64,000 nt of DNA from Pyronema omphalodes (GCA_024516155.1 JAJJXM010000079.1:1-64000); one strand, 5' to 3'; shown: positions 1-12,746, counted from the stretch's first letter. Notes: generated from the sequence alone by a model not told the origin. A program made the numbers and translations.

Positions 1-572
1 ACGACCTAATCAACGCGCTACTCGCCTCCCCCAGAATCCTTGTTACTGGAGACAAAATCTGTGACGCCCCGACCTTTGACGGTTCCAATAGGCTGGAGCT
101 CCGCCGCTTTGTGTCCCTCCTTCGAATCAAGCTAGTCAGCGATGAGTTGCGCTTCCCCACCCCCCACAAAAGAATTTCTCATGCAATGGGACGTCTTAGA
201 GGACGTGCCCTGGATGAGATGCTACCCTATATCAAAGACAACGGTAATTGCTGGCCACTGGATGACGTGGAAGACATCATCAAGCTTCTTCAGAGAACCT
301 TTGGAGACCCCGACGGGGATGCAACGGCTCGCTTCAGACTTCTGAATCTCCGACAAAACAACCGTGAATTCTCGGACTATTGCGCCCCGATCCGCCGCAT
401 GGTCGCCGAGTTGGGTTGGCATGAGAATGCAATGATGGACGCCCTCCGAGATGGATTGTCTATTGAACTACAGGAAACGCTGGGGGGCACCCCCCGCACC
501 GCCACCATGAATGAATCTGTCGACTTGTGCCAAAAACGTGACTCCCAATTCCGAGCCCTTGAGAGTCTCTGA
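1..572 (+). pseudogene. G1-i gag, N-terminal and central part
   Basis: The open frame from the window start encodes the retrotransposon Gag core. It is collinear with the intact gag at 41045-41600, with the shared run VSLLRIKLVSDELRFPTPHK. Gag forms the virus-like particle that packages element RNA. The frame ends at TGA 570-572, where the better copies have an arginine codon, so this is a nonsense lesion. Sixteen bases later the ORF1-only element hL-1 interrupts the gene; the zinc-knuckle end of Gag resumes at 15606. The true start is upstream of the window. Confidence 0.85.
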
Positions 573-2035
573 AAGCTATGTGTCAACTAAACCATAGCCA
601 CGGCAACACGACACGGCAACGGCGACCCCCCCCCCTGCATTCTCAACAACGAGCACCGAAACCCCCGATTTTCTCATCGGATTCGGATTCGCAGCACTCT
701 ATTACGTTATTCTCTGAATTTTCAGGGAATTCTACGTTGTTTTTGTTGACTTTTGTCGCAAAATCAGAGTTTTCACGAGTTTTGGCTTACCCCACCTCAC
801 GAAATGTCGCCAAAACAACGACAGAACAACGCCCGACGATCGAAACGGTCCAAAAACGCGTACAATGTTCTAGCCAACCCTCCTCATGATGGATCCAATC
901 CTACTTTTGATGGAAGAGAAGGAATAGTTGATGAAGTTGATGGAAACTTCGCTGGAAAGCCCTTCCAGAGCGTGGTCTTGGCAGGATCACCAGTTCCTTC
1001 GGCTTCAACAAAGCAGCAACAGGCGACAACTGAACAAAGCCGGTTCAGCGACTACCGCCGCACGTGTGTATCTGCAATTAATAAGGCAATCGCAGTTGAC
1101 GACAACTGTGCCACCCTAGATCAACTGTTTCATGACAACCAAGCCGAACTCACTGGAGCCAGCTTCCTGGGGATACAACAGATCCACCGGGACACACAGC
1201 GACGCTTCAATACCCTCGATGACACCATACGCAACAACAGCGATGAGATGCGCCAAAGATTCGACGTCAGGATGACCAAATTCAACGATCTGCTCTTCGA
1301 AAACGCGACGCTGCGCAAAGCATACGACTCTACACAGGCAGAAACAGCAGCTCTCAAGGCTGCCGTGGACGCCCTAACGAAGAAAATCGACGAACAGCAA
1401 CAAGTCATTTCGGCGCCCCCCCTCACCGAACCTCACGGCGTCTTCCTCAGCGATGGAAGAGATGACTATGCAACTGTCCGTCGTCCACCATGACATCCAG
1501 GATGTCCTGGACGCGGTTCGCAACCCTCCTGGCAAGAGAAAGCGAAGGTGAAGCGACCAGAACACCGAACCCACCTCACCAACGACCAGAGCACCGGTCA
1601 ACCACAAACCGAGAGCTGCATCACCGGTGCGAAGCCTGATGCACTCGAAACATGCGACTACCGCCGCCCAGGACAAGCTTGATGCTCTCAAGCTTACGTC
1701 CCCCCTACCTCTCCTCGCAATCACGTCGACCGAAGCGACACTCCCCACACCACCCAGCAAAGAGCGACCCCCCCCTGCCTTTTCAACAACAACGCCGAAA
1801 TCGCAAGATTTCATCGCGGATTATTGTTCGGCAGCCCCGAATTACCTATTCGCAGCCTTTCCAGATCAGGCCCTCTCTTTTTCGTTGAGTTTTCATCGAA
1901 AAAGAGTTTTCGGGCCCCTGAGAAAAGCCCCGCGAACCGGTTCCATCAACACCACAACCCCACAACCACGAAAATCATCAATTCCAACGCGGATTATTCG
2001 TCGCTACCGCCAAACAAACTTATTCCGCAATTCCG

Positions 2036-3947
2036 ATGCCTCCCCGATCCACCGTTGTGGAGAAACAACCTCTCCCCCCCGATAAAGAACCCCCTCGGGC
2101 GCCCGAAAAAAATCCACGCGCTAACGCAGAGCCGCACGAGTCCGACGCGTCCGACGTTGAGATGCACGTAGACACGTGCTCTGACGTCAGCGAGGATTCC
2201 AGCGACGACGACGCGTCTCCCCGAGACAGCTCCCCAACGCCAACTTCTCGCAACACCACCAACGCCCCACCCAAAACACCCCACAACAAAAAACCCCTCC
2301 CTGAAAACTTCGACACCCCCGATCAACTGAGCAACAATGACCCCAAATACTCCATCCAACAAACCACCGGAAAACAGAAAAAACGCCCCGCCGCCTCCAC
2401 TGCCCATACTATCACCCATATCGCCGAAGACTCCACCCCCGTTTCTGCACAAGTCAAACGACTCCACCCCGACATCGCTCCGATTAGCGCCACACCTCAC
2501 AGCAACGCCGCCCTCGCTCAATCCATCGACGTCCTCTACCACAATCTTGCTACCACCGCGGACATGTTTCGTCACGCCGACCAGACAACGAACGACAGAA
2601 TCAACAAAGCGTTCAAGACAATCAACAAGAACCAGTCCCTCCTCCAATCCATCTACGATGCCGTCCAACTCCTCGCCCCGTCCCTCCTACCGAAAGGAAC
2701 AGCTACCGCCGTGTCCCCCACCCCCGTCTCCGCATCCCCCACCCCCCTCGAGACCACCAGCCCCAATACCCAGCCCGTTAACGCCCCTCTCGATTTACCC
2801 TCCAAACATGCCCCCCGCCTCAGCGAAGCCGAGTACTGGAAGCAGAGGTGCTTGAACGCCGAAGCTGAACTCCGGAAGAACGAGCTCCCTTCTCCCCCTC
2901 ACCTACCCCCTCCCCCACCCCAGGCGAACAAACCGTGGCAAGGACCAATACCCTCGTCCGTCAAGCTGTTCAAAGAGAAAGCCGCTGCCCCATCAATGAC
3001 CCCCCCTAAGACCACCAAACCCAATCCCCAACGCAAGAACCCCCCCCCGCGTCCAAGACATTGTGATCCCCTGCCCTGACCCCCGTGCCCTGCCCGATAG
3101 CTCTAAGATCGCCATTGGATTAGCTATCAACGAAGCCCTACACAAGGCGAAGGTGGAAGGAAACATCATGACGGTTAGGAAAAATATCGCAGGAAACCTC
3201 ATGCTTACCCCCTCCCCGAACACATCCATTACCGATCTCACCCCCCACCTCTCTGTTATCCACGCCGCTGCCTGCAAAGTCCACCCGAACCTCTTGCCCC
3301 CCCGACTTAACGAAAAATGGTATAAGCTGGCAGTCCACGGAATCCCCACGGACTACTACGAGGACACCGCCGAGGGTATGCAAAAATTGCAGCAAGAAAT
3401 CGAGACGAACCACAAAGTACGCCTGACACAACCCCCAAGGTACATCTCTCACCCGGACAAGCGTGTTGGTAAGACCGCCTCCAGTGTGATGATCGCACTG
3501 AAGTCCAGCGAGGAATACAACCTCCTCAAGAGAACAAAGGTGACAGTATTATTCGAACAACGCAAGGTGACAGAATTCTTCACCGCCCGTTCCATTGACC
3601 AATGCCGCAGGTGCCAGAAATTTGGACATCATCATGCAATCTGCCCAGCTGACAATGGCCCCGCTTGCGCGATATGCGCCGCCCCTCACCCCACCGAATA
3701 TCACCAATGCGGCCAGTGTCCCACAATCCAGGGCCGCAAATGTCAACACACCCTCTACAAGTGTGCCAATTGTGTCGCCGCTGGCCTCACAGACGTCCAC
3801 CACGCCGCATACAGCACCCGCTGCCCCGTCAAAGTGAACGCCGTCAGGGAAGCCTGGCAGAAGACTCGCCCGGAGACAACACCCCTAGACGCCATCCCCG
3901 CCGAAATAAACCCCATCGCCGACACCACCATGACCGCTGATGAATAG
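2036..3947 (+). pseudogene. Tad-a ORF1 (CCHC nucleic-acid-binding protein), frameshifted
   Basis: ORF1 proteins of I/Tad-type LINEs coat the element RNA and deliver it to the target. The N-terminal half (from MPPRSTVVEKQP) is Pro/Ser/Thr-rich and disordered-looking. An RRM-like region around KLAVHGIPTDYY follows, then three cysteine-rich knuckles: CRRCQKFGHHHAIC, CAICAAPHPTEYHQCGQCP and CANCVAAGLTDVHHAAYSTRC. The frame changes at about 3040-3063 in a poly-C stretch, where the sister copy Tad-b reads straight through. The last codons overlap ORF2 by 8 nt in ATGAATAG, so ORF2 may be translated by termination-reinitiation. Confidence 0.85.
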
Positions 3948-5676
3948 ATACGACTCATCAGCGGCGACCCTTCGCATCGTGTCACATAACACGAATCGCA
4001 GCGCCACCGCACTAACAACACTGCTGAACTCAGCAGGATCCAAAATAGACATATTGCTGGTACAAGAGATTAACGTTAAAGATCCCCGGTACGCAATCAC
4101 ACATCCAGATTTCCTTTTGTTACTTCCCCCCCGCAGCCACCACAAAGTCAATCGCACTGCTGCATATATCTCTCGCCTCAACCCACATGTTCGAGTCACA
4201 CCAAGACCGGACGTCAGCGGCGATCCTGACCTCCAGGTACTCGAGGTCAGCACCACACTCATTCCCTCCTTTTACCTCTTAAATATCTATAATGAAAAAG
4301 ACCCCCAAACAAAATTATATACCGTCCCCCGCTCCCTTACCCCCCTCACTCTCCCCCACCGTTGCGTGATCACAGGGGACCTCAATGCCCATCACCCTCT
4401 GTGGAACTCCCACGCACGCAGACCAGCGAGAGCAGACGTGCTGGTGGAACTGATGGAAGACCATCACTGGCAACTGGTAAACGTCCCGGACGTTCCTACT
4501 TACCACTATCGAGACGGATCGGGCTCTTCGGTCCTCGACCTGACTCTGGCAGCCCCGGCGATGGCAAGGGAAATTTCTTCTTGGGCCATTGACGACGGCA
4601 TTGCCACGGGATCAGACCACGAGGTGATCCGTTTCCAAATCAACTCCTTACACCCAGACCACCACAACACCGCCGGCGACACTACACGACTAAACTGGCG
4701 CAAGACGGACTGGGAGACCTTCACCGAAGAATTGCAACGTCTCACCGAAGCTTCCTACCCCCGGTGGTCCCACCTCCGAGCCAACCCCTCCGCCGAGAAC
4801 CTCGACGAATGGGCTGCCCTCCTTCGCGACTCTATCCAAACCGCCGCCACGATATCAACACCTACCCTCACCCCAACCCCGCGGTCGAAGAGATGGTGGA
4901 CGGAGGAGGTACGCCTGACACGTAAAGACATGACCCGGGCCAGGAGGAGATGGAAACAGACCCGCCTTCCCCAACACCTCGCCGACTACAAACAGTCTCG
5001 AAACGCCCACTACAGGAAAGTCCGACATGCAAAGGACTCCATGTGGAAGGAATACTTAGCCGCGGTGGAAGGACCAGACATATGGGCGGCCTTCCGATAT
5101 ACAAACCCGCGCCGCGCTCAATTGACACCACCGATCAAGACACAGGTAGGAGGAATGGAGAAGATATGCGTCGACTTCGACAGTAAGGTAGAGGCCTTTC
5201 AAGCGTTATTCCCTCCCCCCCCAGCTGCCCCCCCCACACGCACCTCACGACCCAACCCCCAACTCCCCTGGAAAACATTCACCCCCGAAGAAATTCGTAC
5301 CGCTATCACAACATCCTCCCCCAAGAAAGCCCCCGGCCCGGACTCCATCACGTTCGCGTGCCTCAGGAAGGCGTACGATGCAGTCCCCAAAGTTTTCAAC
5401 GCCCTGTACTCAACCTTAGGAACGAAAGGATATCATCCGCGGAGCTGGCGAGAGGCCACGACGGTGGTGATACCTAAACCAAACAAACCGGACTATAGCG
5501 CCATAAAGGCATAACGAACAGCACTCTATACACCACACGGCAACGGCGACCCCCCCCCCTGCATTCTCAACAACGAGCACCGAAACCCCCGGTTTTCTCA
5601 TCGGATTCGGATTCGCAGCACTCTGTTACGTTATTCTCTGAATTTTCAGGGAATTCTACGTCGTTTTTGTTGACTT

Positions 5677-7182
5677 TTGTCGCAAAATCAGAGTTTTCAC
5701 GAGTTTTGGCTTACCCCACCTCACGAAATGTCGCCAAAACAACGACAGAACAACGCCCAACGATCGAAACGGTCCGAAAACGCGTACAACGTTCTAGCCG
5801 ACCCTCCTCATGATGGATCCAATCCTACTTTTGATGGAAGAGATGGAAAAGTTGATGAAGTTGACGGAAACTTCGCTGGAAAGCCCTTCCAGAGCGTGGT
5901 CTTGGCAGGATCACCAGTTTCTTCGGCTTCAACAAAGCAGAAATAGGCGACAACTGAACCCAGCCTGTTCAGTAAATACCGTCGCCAAATAGTATCTGCA
6001 GTTAATGAGGCAGCCTCGCATAATGACAACTATGCCACCCTTGACCAACTGTTTGCAGACAACTGGACCGAGTTCATAGGAGCCAGCTACCTGGGGGTAC
6101 ACCAGACCTATCAGGACACACAGCGACGCTTCAATACACTCGAGGAATCCATACGCAACAACAACGATGCGATACACGGCAGATTCGACGTCATGATGAC
6201 GAAATTTAACGATCTGCTCTTCGAAAACGCGACGCTGCGCGAAGCATACGACTCTACACAGGCAGAAACAGCAGCTCTCAAGGCTGCTGTGGACGCCCTG
6301 ACGACGAAAATCGACGAACAGCACCAAGTCATTTCGGCGCCCCCCTCACCGAACCTCACGGCCTCTTCCTCAGCGATGGAAGAGATGACTATGCAACTGT
6401 CCGTCGTCCAACATGACATTCAGGATGTCCTGGACGCTGTTCACAACCCTCCTGGCAAGAGAAAGCGAAGGGGTAGCGACCAGAACACCGAACCCACCTC
6501 ACCGACAAACAGAAGACCGGTGAACCACAAACCGAGAGCGGCATCACCGGTGCGAAGCCTGATGCACTCGAAACATGCGACTACCGCCGCCCAGGACAAG
6601 CTTGATGCCCTCAAGCCTATGTCCCCCCTACCTCTCCTCGCGATCACGTCGACCGAAGCGACACCGGAACCTCACCCTGACAGTTCATCTGTTGAGGACA
6701 CACCTCTACCCGACGCCCCAAGCACTGCCCCTGCTGAGACGAACGGATGGAAGACTGTGGAGGCGAAGGCTACACAGAGGAAGAAGCAGAAAGCGAAGGA
6801 GACGACACCTACGGCAGCGCCACCCAGCAAGACCCCTACAACAAAGAATGGTGGCCGGGGAAAGAATACCCACCAACCCAGAACGACAACCTCCTCTGCA
6901 AAGAAGACTTGGGCAGAAGTCGTCAAGAGCGGAGGCATCAACGTCCAGATTGTGCTTGGGAATGGCAATCTTGGACTAACAACACCACCGACAAGAAGGG
7001 GAGAGAGGCGAGGGGGAGCAGAAAGAAGGCTGAGGAAGAAGGGAGGAGAAGGGGAGAGAGGGGAGGAGAAGAGGGGCAGGGCGGGCCCGGGTGTCTCAAA
7101 GGGCAAAGAGTCAGGAGACACCGGCGGAGGAGTTGAGAGAGGGGAGGAGGGTGGGGGCGTAGGTGGCCCGGCGGCTGTTTAA
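5677..7182 (+). pseudogene. hL-2 ORF1-like protein, one nonsense codon
   Basis: The full reading frame is about 502 codons, collinear with the intact hL-4 and hL-5 proteins. A single TAG at 5944-5946 replaces a glutamine (CAG in sister copies) at about residue 90. After it the frame stays open to 7182. Visible regions are the N-terminal basic stretch, a conserved block around PTFDGRDGKVDEVDGNF, the variable region, a coiled coil (heptad-like MTKFNDLLFENATLREAYDS), the basic KRKRRGS motif, and the KTWAEVVKSGG motif before a Gly/Glu/Arg-rich tail. It has no enzymatic domain and no zinc knuckle. Confidence 0.85.
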
Positions 7183-7460
7183 CTCTGCTTTGGTTTTGTT
7201 TTTGCTTTGTGGGGAAAATAAAGGCGGAAAAATGGTAAAAAATGGGAGGGGAAGGGTGGAGGAAATGGGGGAACGACCCGGCGAGGTGGCCTCCGAGCGT
7301 ACAGGGCTCCTGGAACAGACGACGCTTGACGAACAAAAGCACAACGAGACTTGGGGGTCTACAACCCCACACCCTAACGACAAGCTCTGGGGCATACCCA
7401 GTGAGAGCTTGGCCTGACACCCGGGTTTCTTAATTTTGTATTTACTGTAGATTCCGCCAT

Positions 7461-7472
7461 AACCTTACGGTT
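7461..7472 (+). other. 3'-terminal hairpin shared by LINEs and hL elements (subtype II)
   Basis: AACC-TTAC-GGTT forms a 4-bp stem, 5 bp with the flanking U-G pair, about 38 nt before the repeat tail. The same hairpin position recurs in Tad-a (12696-12707), Tad-b (37559-37570, one mismatch), hL-1 (15542-15553, loop TTAT), hL-3 (9914-9925, loop TTCG), hL-4 (13056-13067, - strand), hL-5 (17362-17373, -) and hL-6 (19461-19473, -, loop AATAA). In well-studied LINE/SINE pairs such a 3' hairpin is the RT recognition site. That role here is inference. Confidence 0.6.
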
Positions 7473-7961
7473 GGATGCGTGTATGAGTTAATAAATAAAT
7501 AAATAAATAAGCCATAAAGGCATACCGCCCGATCGCCTTACTCAACTGCTTGGGCAAGGTGCTAGAAAAACTCATGGCGACCCGGCTCAGCCTTATGGCG
7601 GAGTCGCACGAAATCCTGCATAAGGACCAGATTGGCGGGCGCCCAAAACGCTCGGCAATTGACGCCGCGATGGCACTGACGCATGAGGTAGAAGTTAACG
7701 CGGGAAATCGCTTCGTGACGTCTGCCCTATTTTTAGATGTACGAGGAGCTTTCGATAACGTCTCCTCCGCCAGATTACTGGCAACTATGCACTCACTCGG
7801 CTGCCCACAGGCGGTAATATCGTGGTGTTCCTCATTCTTAAGTGACCGCACAACCGCACTATCATTTGACGGCAGAACAGATTCACAGCGACCAATTCAA
7901 ACCGGCATTCCCCAGGGATCCCCCGCGTCGCCAATACTCTTCCTCATATACCTTCGCCCCC

Positions 7962-9959
7962 CCTGACCAACCACCACACCACACGGCAACGGCGACCCCC
8001 CCCCTGCATTCTCAACAACGAGCACCGAAACCCCCGGTTTTCTCATCGGATTCGGATTCGCAGCACTCTGTTTCGTTATTCTCTGAGTTTTCAGGGAATT
8101 CTACGTTGTTTTTGTTGACTTTTGTCGCAAAATCAGAGTTTTCACGAGTTTTGGCTTACCCCACCTCACGAAATGTCGCCAAAACAACGACAGAACAACG
8201 CCCAACGATCGAAACGGTCCGGAAACGCGTACAATGTTCTAGCCGACCTTCCTCATGATGGATCTAATCCTACTTTCGATGGAAGAGATGGAAAAGTTGA
8301 TGAAGTTGATGGAAACTTCGCTGGAAAACCCTTCCAGAGCGTGGTCTTGGCAGGATCACCAGTTCCTTCGGCTTCAACACACCAGCAACAAGCGACAACT
8401 GACCAAAGCCGGTTCAGTACATACCGTCGCAAAATTGTATCTGCCATTAATCAGGCAGCCCTGGTTGATGACAATTATGCCTCCCTTGACCAACTGTTTT
8501 ATGACAGCTACCCCGAAGTCACTGGAGCCAGCTTCCTGGGATACAACAGATCCATGAGGACACACAGCGACGCTTCAATACCCTCGATGAATCCATACGC
8601 AACAACAGCGATGCGATACACAGCAGATTCGACGTCATGATGACCAAATTCAACGATCTGCTCGGCGAAAACACGAAGCTGCGCGCGGCATACGACTCTA
8701 CACAGGCAGAAACAGCAGCTCTCAAGGCTGCTGTGGACGCCCTGACGAAGAAAATCGACGAACAGCAACAAGTCATTTCGGCGCCCCCCTCACCGAACCT
8801 CACGGCCTCTTCCTCAGCGATGGAAGAGATGACTATGCAACTGTCCGTCGTCCAACATGACATTCAGGACGTCCTGGACGCTGTTCGCAACCCTCCTGGC
8901 AAGAGGAAGCGAAGGGGAAGCGACCAGAACACCGAACCCACCTCACCGACAAACAGAAGACCGGTGAACCACAAACCGAGAGCGGCATCACCGGTGCGAA
9001 GCCTGATGCACTCGAAACATGCGACTACCGCCGCCCAGGACAAGCTTGATGCCCTCAAGCCTATGTCCCCCCTACCTCTTCTCGCGATCACGTCAACCGA
9101 TGCGACACCGGAACCTCACCCTGACAGTCCATCTGCTCAGGACACACCTCTACCCGACGCCCCAAGCACTGCCCCTGCTGAGACGAACGGATGGAAGACT
9201 GTGGAGGCGAAGGCTACACAGAGGAAGAAGCAGAAAGCGAAGGAGACGACACCTACGGCAGCGCCACCCAGCAAGACCCCTACAACAAAGAATGGTGGAC
9301 GGGGAAAGAATACCCAGCAACCCAGAACGACAACCTCCTCTGCAAAGAAGACTTGGGCAGAAGTCGTCAAGAGCGGAGGCATCAACGTCCAGATTGTGCT
9401 TGGGAATGGCAATCTTGGACTGACAACACCACCGACAAGAAGGGGAGAGAGGCGAGGGGGAGCAGCGAGGAGGCTGAGGAAGAAGGAAGGAGAAGGGGAG
9501 AGAGGGGAGGAGAAGAGGGGCAGGGCAGGCCCGGGCGTCTCAAAGGGCAAAGAGTCAGGAGACACCGGCGGAGGAGGTGAGAGAGGAGAGGAGAGTGGGG
9601 GCGCGGGTGGCCCGGAGGCTGTTCAACTTTGCTTTGGTTTCGTTTTTGCTTTGTGGAGGAAATAAAGGAGGACAAATGGTTAAAAATGGGAGGGGAAGGG
9701 AGGAGGAAAGGGAGGAGCCCGGCGAGGCGGCCTCTGTGCAAGCAGGGCACTTGGAACATCAGACGCGCTTGGACAAGAAACCCCCGTAGTAACAGTGGGG
9801 ACAGACCCCACAACCACAACGATCAAGAGGAGGAGACTGGTAGAGGTGGAGACTGGGTTTTTGCTTTTACATTTCTTTCTTCTTCTCTTTTGTATTTATC
9901 TGTCCCTTGTCATAACCTTCGGGTTGCAAACAAGTAATGAGAGAACAAACAACAAACAA
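7962..9959 (+). mobile_element. ORF1-only half-LINE hL-3
   Basis: This is a 1998-bp full-length copy in the Tad-a RT gene, flanked by ACCTTCGCCCCC. It has the family 5' core. Its 3' end differs from Tad-a: subtype III, with the hairpin AACC-TTCG-GGTT at 9914-9925 and a tail of AAAC-type repeats instead of TAAA. Subtype III is shared with hL-5 and, more distantly, with hL-6, but with no LINE in this window. Confidence 0.9.
8122..9665 (+). pseudogene. hL-3 ORF1-like protein, frameshifted
   Basis: The N-terminal part starts at 8122 and carries the usual family blocks. A one-base G deletion near 8540 (CTGGGATACAAC against CTGGGGATACAAC in hL-1) throws it out of frame, and the ORF ends at 8640. 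The remainder of the coding region is open from 8637 to 9665 in the family frame: coiled coil, basic KRKRRGS, KTWAEVVKSGG and Gly/Glu/Arg-rich tail. The normal terminal TAA has become CAA, so the product would run about 15 residues further than in sister copies. Confidence 0.85.
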
Positions 9960-11937
9960 ACCTTCGCCCCCTCTTTGACGCCTTACAATCCGAACACCCG
10001 ACCCTGTGGACCCCTAGCTATATAGACGACGTTGCCTTGGTGGCCCATGGACGAACGAGAGAACAAAATGCGCGCGCCCTGGAAGCAGCCGCTCGCACCG
10101 CATTCAACTGGGCGCAGACAAACGCAAATCGGAGATGCTGCACTTCCATAAGTCGCGAATCGATGAACACAGCGAAGCAACAAACGTGCGCTTACCTAAC
10201 GGCACCATAGTCACCCCCGGGCCTCAAGGAGGCAGCAAGGACGTGGTCCGGTGGATTGGCATACATTTTGATCGCAAACTTTCCTTTTCCCAACATGTAA
10301 AAATAAGACTGACGGCCGCCGCTAGGTCCCTCAACGCCCTCCGAAGTTTGGTACGTCACGAAACAGGTCTGTCCCCCTCAGCGACCCGTACACTTTATCA
10401 AGCGTGTGTAACCTCTAGGTCGGATTTTGGCTCTGAGATCTGGTGGAATGGACAAAAAGGACTGGCCAGCACACTACAAACGCAACAAAACTCCGCCCTA
10501 CGCCGCATACTAAACGCATTCACATCGACCCCCAAAGTGGCCCTACACAACGAAGCCGCCATACCCCCCGTCGCAGTTCGCCTTCAACGCCGCAGCCGCA
10601 AATACGTTCTCCGCCTCCTCTCCCTCCCCCCTTCCCACCCCGTAGTTAGACGCTGCCCTTCCTCCTACCCCGTGCCCAACCACTTCCCCACCTCCATATG
10701 TGACCCGTCCGAATATGACTACCCCTGGAACACCACCCAGAAAGCCCCCTCGCGCCTCGTTCGCATGCTCCGCTCCGTCGGTCAGTGGATATTACCAGAC
10801 GACGAAATCGAGGACACGGCACACCCAAATCCCACCCCGTGGATAAGCTCACCCCTACGAATAAAGATATCCGCCCTCCCCAAACCCGAAGCCGCCGTCG
10901 AACACCTCTCGCTGATCCGCGACCTGAGTGACGACAAAACCAACATTATCGCCTATACAGACGGCTCCCAACTCGAAGGAAAAACAGGCGCCGGATACTG
11001 CATCACCTCAGGTTTCCCCCGTCAAGTCAACGAATCCATCCCCATGGGCACGACCACGGAAGTGTTCAACGCCGAGCTACGAGCAATTCACGACTGCCTC
11101 GAGATGTGCCACAAAATCATCTCCCACAACCACCTCCGACGCCGCCGGATACACGTCTTTACAGACAACCAGGCGGCCATCCTCCGCGCCTCCCATACAA
11201 CATATGGTCCGGGCCAAGAGCTCGCCCGCGCTATACACGACATCGCCTCCTCCCTCCGTTCCAAAGACACATCCGTCACCTTACATTGGGTCCCAGGACA
11301 TACCGATATACCCGGGAATGACCAAGCCGACCTCCTCGCCAAAACTGCAACCACCCTAACTCCCCCCTCTTCGCTACCGGTCTCCCTGTCCTGGATACGT
11401 CGACAGATTCACGATCAATACATCCAAGACTGGACGACCTGGTACTCCTCCGCGCCGAAACTTAAAACATACGACGCCCCACACCGTCGACGCCTCGACC
11501 ATGCCTACACGGCCCTACCACGCAAACTATCAACCGCAATCTTGGGATTGCGAACCGGACACGGTTATTTTTTGGACTGCCTTGCTCATCCCCCCACCGC
11601 CCAATACCCCTCCCGCTTGTGCTCATGCCCCCTTCACCCTCCGCAATCCCCCAAACATCTCATTCTCTCGTGCCCCTACTTCACTTCCCAACGGACCGAA
11701 CTGCGACGTACACTGAAAATCCCACGACGACGACACCTCACACTACCGACAATCTTACATACCACCGCCGGAACCAAAGCACTGTCCGCTATGATCTCAG
11801 AGACCAAGATAGCGACTGCGGAGTGGGCTCACGCAAGGTTAAGTAAACTCCCCGCGGAAGCGGACACATCTGCTACGCTGACAACAGACTGGGGGACGCT
11901 GCTGGACCTGACGGACGAGCACGCGGTTACCTCTAAT

Positions 11938-11941
<4 letters not shown>

Positions 11942-11973
<32 letters not shown>
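11942..11973 (+). other. Internal poly(A) tract after Tad-a ORF2
   Basis: Thirty-two consecutive A follow the ORF2 stop. About 770 bp of further element sequence comes after: a purine-rich stretch to about 12400, then the 3' UTR shared with hL elements. Tad-b has an equivalent A-rich tract at 36862-36906. A poly(A) inside the element could be a fossil of an older 3' end to which another 3' end was joined. Confidence 0.6.
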
Positions 11974-11975
<2 letters not shown>

Positions 11976-12746
11976 ATAATAAAAAGAAGTAGGAGGAGGA
12001 CGGAGGGAGGGAGAAGCGGGAGGCGAGAGCAGAGAGAGAGACGAGGGAGAGGGGAGATGGAGGAAGCGGACGATGACGAGGAGAGAGTGGAGACGGGAGA
12101 CTGGGAGAGCGGAGGCGTGGTTGTTGTGGAGAATGGAGTCTTGTGGTTTTTTCTTTTTGAAACGGGAATGAAAGTGAGGCGAGGAGTCGAGGGAGAGGAG
12201 AGACGCGGTGGAGACGGACGGGAGGAGCACGAATGAGGCGAGTACGAGATGGTGACGCGGAGAGAAGTGGACGGAGTGGGACGATGGATGGCTGGCGAGC
12301 CGAGAGGGAGGAGCGTGGTGAAGGGCGAGGGGAAGGACGTAGAGTAGGGTAGTGGCACAGGGGAGAGAGGTGCGATGGGGGGGCGTTGACCCGGGGGAGT
12401 TATATCTTCTTTTCTTTTCTTTTTGCTTGTTTGGTTTTGCTTTGTGGAGGAAATAAAGATGGAAAAACGGTTAAAAAAGGGAGGGGAAGGGTGGAGGAAA
12501 TGGGGGAACGACCCGGCGAGGTGGCCTCCGAGCGTACAGGGCTCCTGGAACAGACGACGCTTGACGAACAAAAGCACAACGAGACTTGGGGGTCTACAAC
12601 CCCACACCCTAACGACAAGCTCTGGGGCATACCCAGTGAGAGCTTGGCCTGACACCCGGGTTTCTTAATTTTGTATTTACTGTAGATTCCGCCATAACCT
12701 TACGGTTGGATGCGTGTATGAGTTAATAAATAAATAAATAAATAAA
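11974..12746 (+). other. Tad-a 3' region, purine-rich then shared LINE/hL 3' end
   Basis: No protein-coding gene is supported here. The first ~430 bp are G/A-rich low complexity. From about 12430 (GCTTTGTGGAGGAAATAAAG) to the (TAAA)n tail the sequence is almost the same as the ends of hL-2 and hL-4. The 3' hairpin is at 12696-12707. Confidence 0.7.

Larger units (their letters stand above)
5514..7510 (+). mobile_element. ORF1-only half-LINE hL-2
   Basis: This is a full-length 1997-bp copy inserted in the Tad-a RT gene with the 14-bp duplication GCCATAAAGGCATA. The conserved 5' core (CACACGGCAACGGCGACC) starts about 17 nt inside the left duplication, so some 5' bases are extra or variable. 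The 3' UTR is subtype II, almost identical to the end of its host LINE Tad-a. It contains the AACC-TTAC-GGTT hairpin at 7461-7472 and ends in (TAAA)n. Confidence 0.92.
3940..11943 (+). pseudogene. Tad-a ORF2 (endonuclease, RT, RNase H), interrupted twice
   Basis: ORF2 carries the enzymes for target-primed reverse transcription. Segment 3940-5513 holds an EEP/AP-type endonuclease with its expected residues (VQEINV, GDLNAHH, SDHEV) and the start of the RT region. Segment 7511-7961 holds RT motifs with catalytic DVRGAFDNV and GIPQGSPASPILF. Segment 9960-11943 holds YIDD, then RNase H (YTDGS, AELRAI, TDNQAA, GNDQADLLAK) and a C-terminal CxC-H-C knuckle. hL-2 entered at GCCATAAAGGCATA (5500-5513 and 7511-7524) and hL-3 at ACCTTCGCCCCC (7950-7961 and 9960-9971). 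A deletion of about 20 nt near 10120 shifts the frame just after YIDD. Confidence 0.9.
1743..12746 (+). mobile_element. LINE Tad-a (Tad1/I-type non-LTR retrotransposon), carrying hL-2 and hL-3
   Basis: This is a non-LTR retrotransposon of about 7.0 kb once its two nested 2-kb insertions are removed. It is bounded by the 13-bp duplication CCGAAGCGACACT. It has a 5' UTR starting near CACCCAGCAAAGAGCGAC, ORF1 with CCHC knuckles, ORF2 with AP endonuclease, RT, RNase H and a CCHC tail, an internal poly(A) tract, a purine-rich 3' region and a (TAAA)n tail. Layout and length match the second copy Tad-b. The RNase H domain and multiple Gag-like knuckles place it with fungal Tad1 or I-like LINEs. It is dead: frameshifts, a small deletion and two insertions interrupt its genes. 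Confidence 0.92.

Noticed and set aside
7485..7510. TAAA/ATAA repeats as independent microsatellites
   Set aside because: Each such run sits at a LINE or hL 3' end next to a target duplication, so they are element tails.
10135..11943. Stand-alone RNase H gene of the host
   Set aside because: It is the last part of Tad-a ORF2, with a neighbouring RT YIDD motif and the LINE 3' end following.
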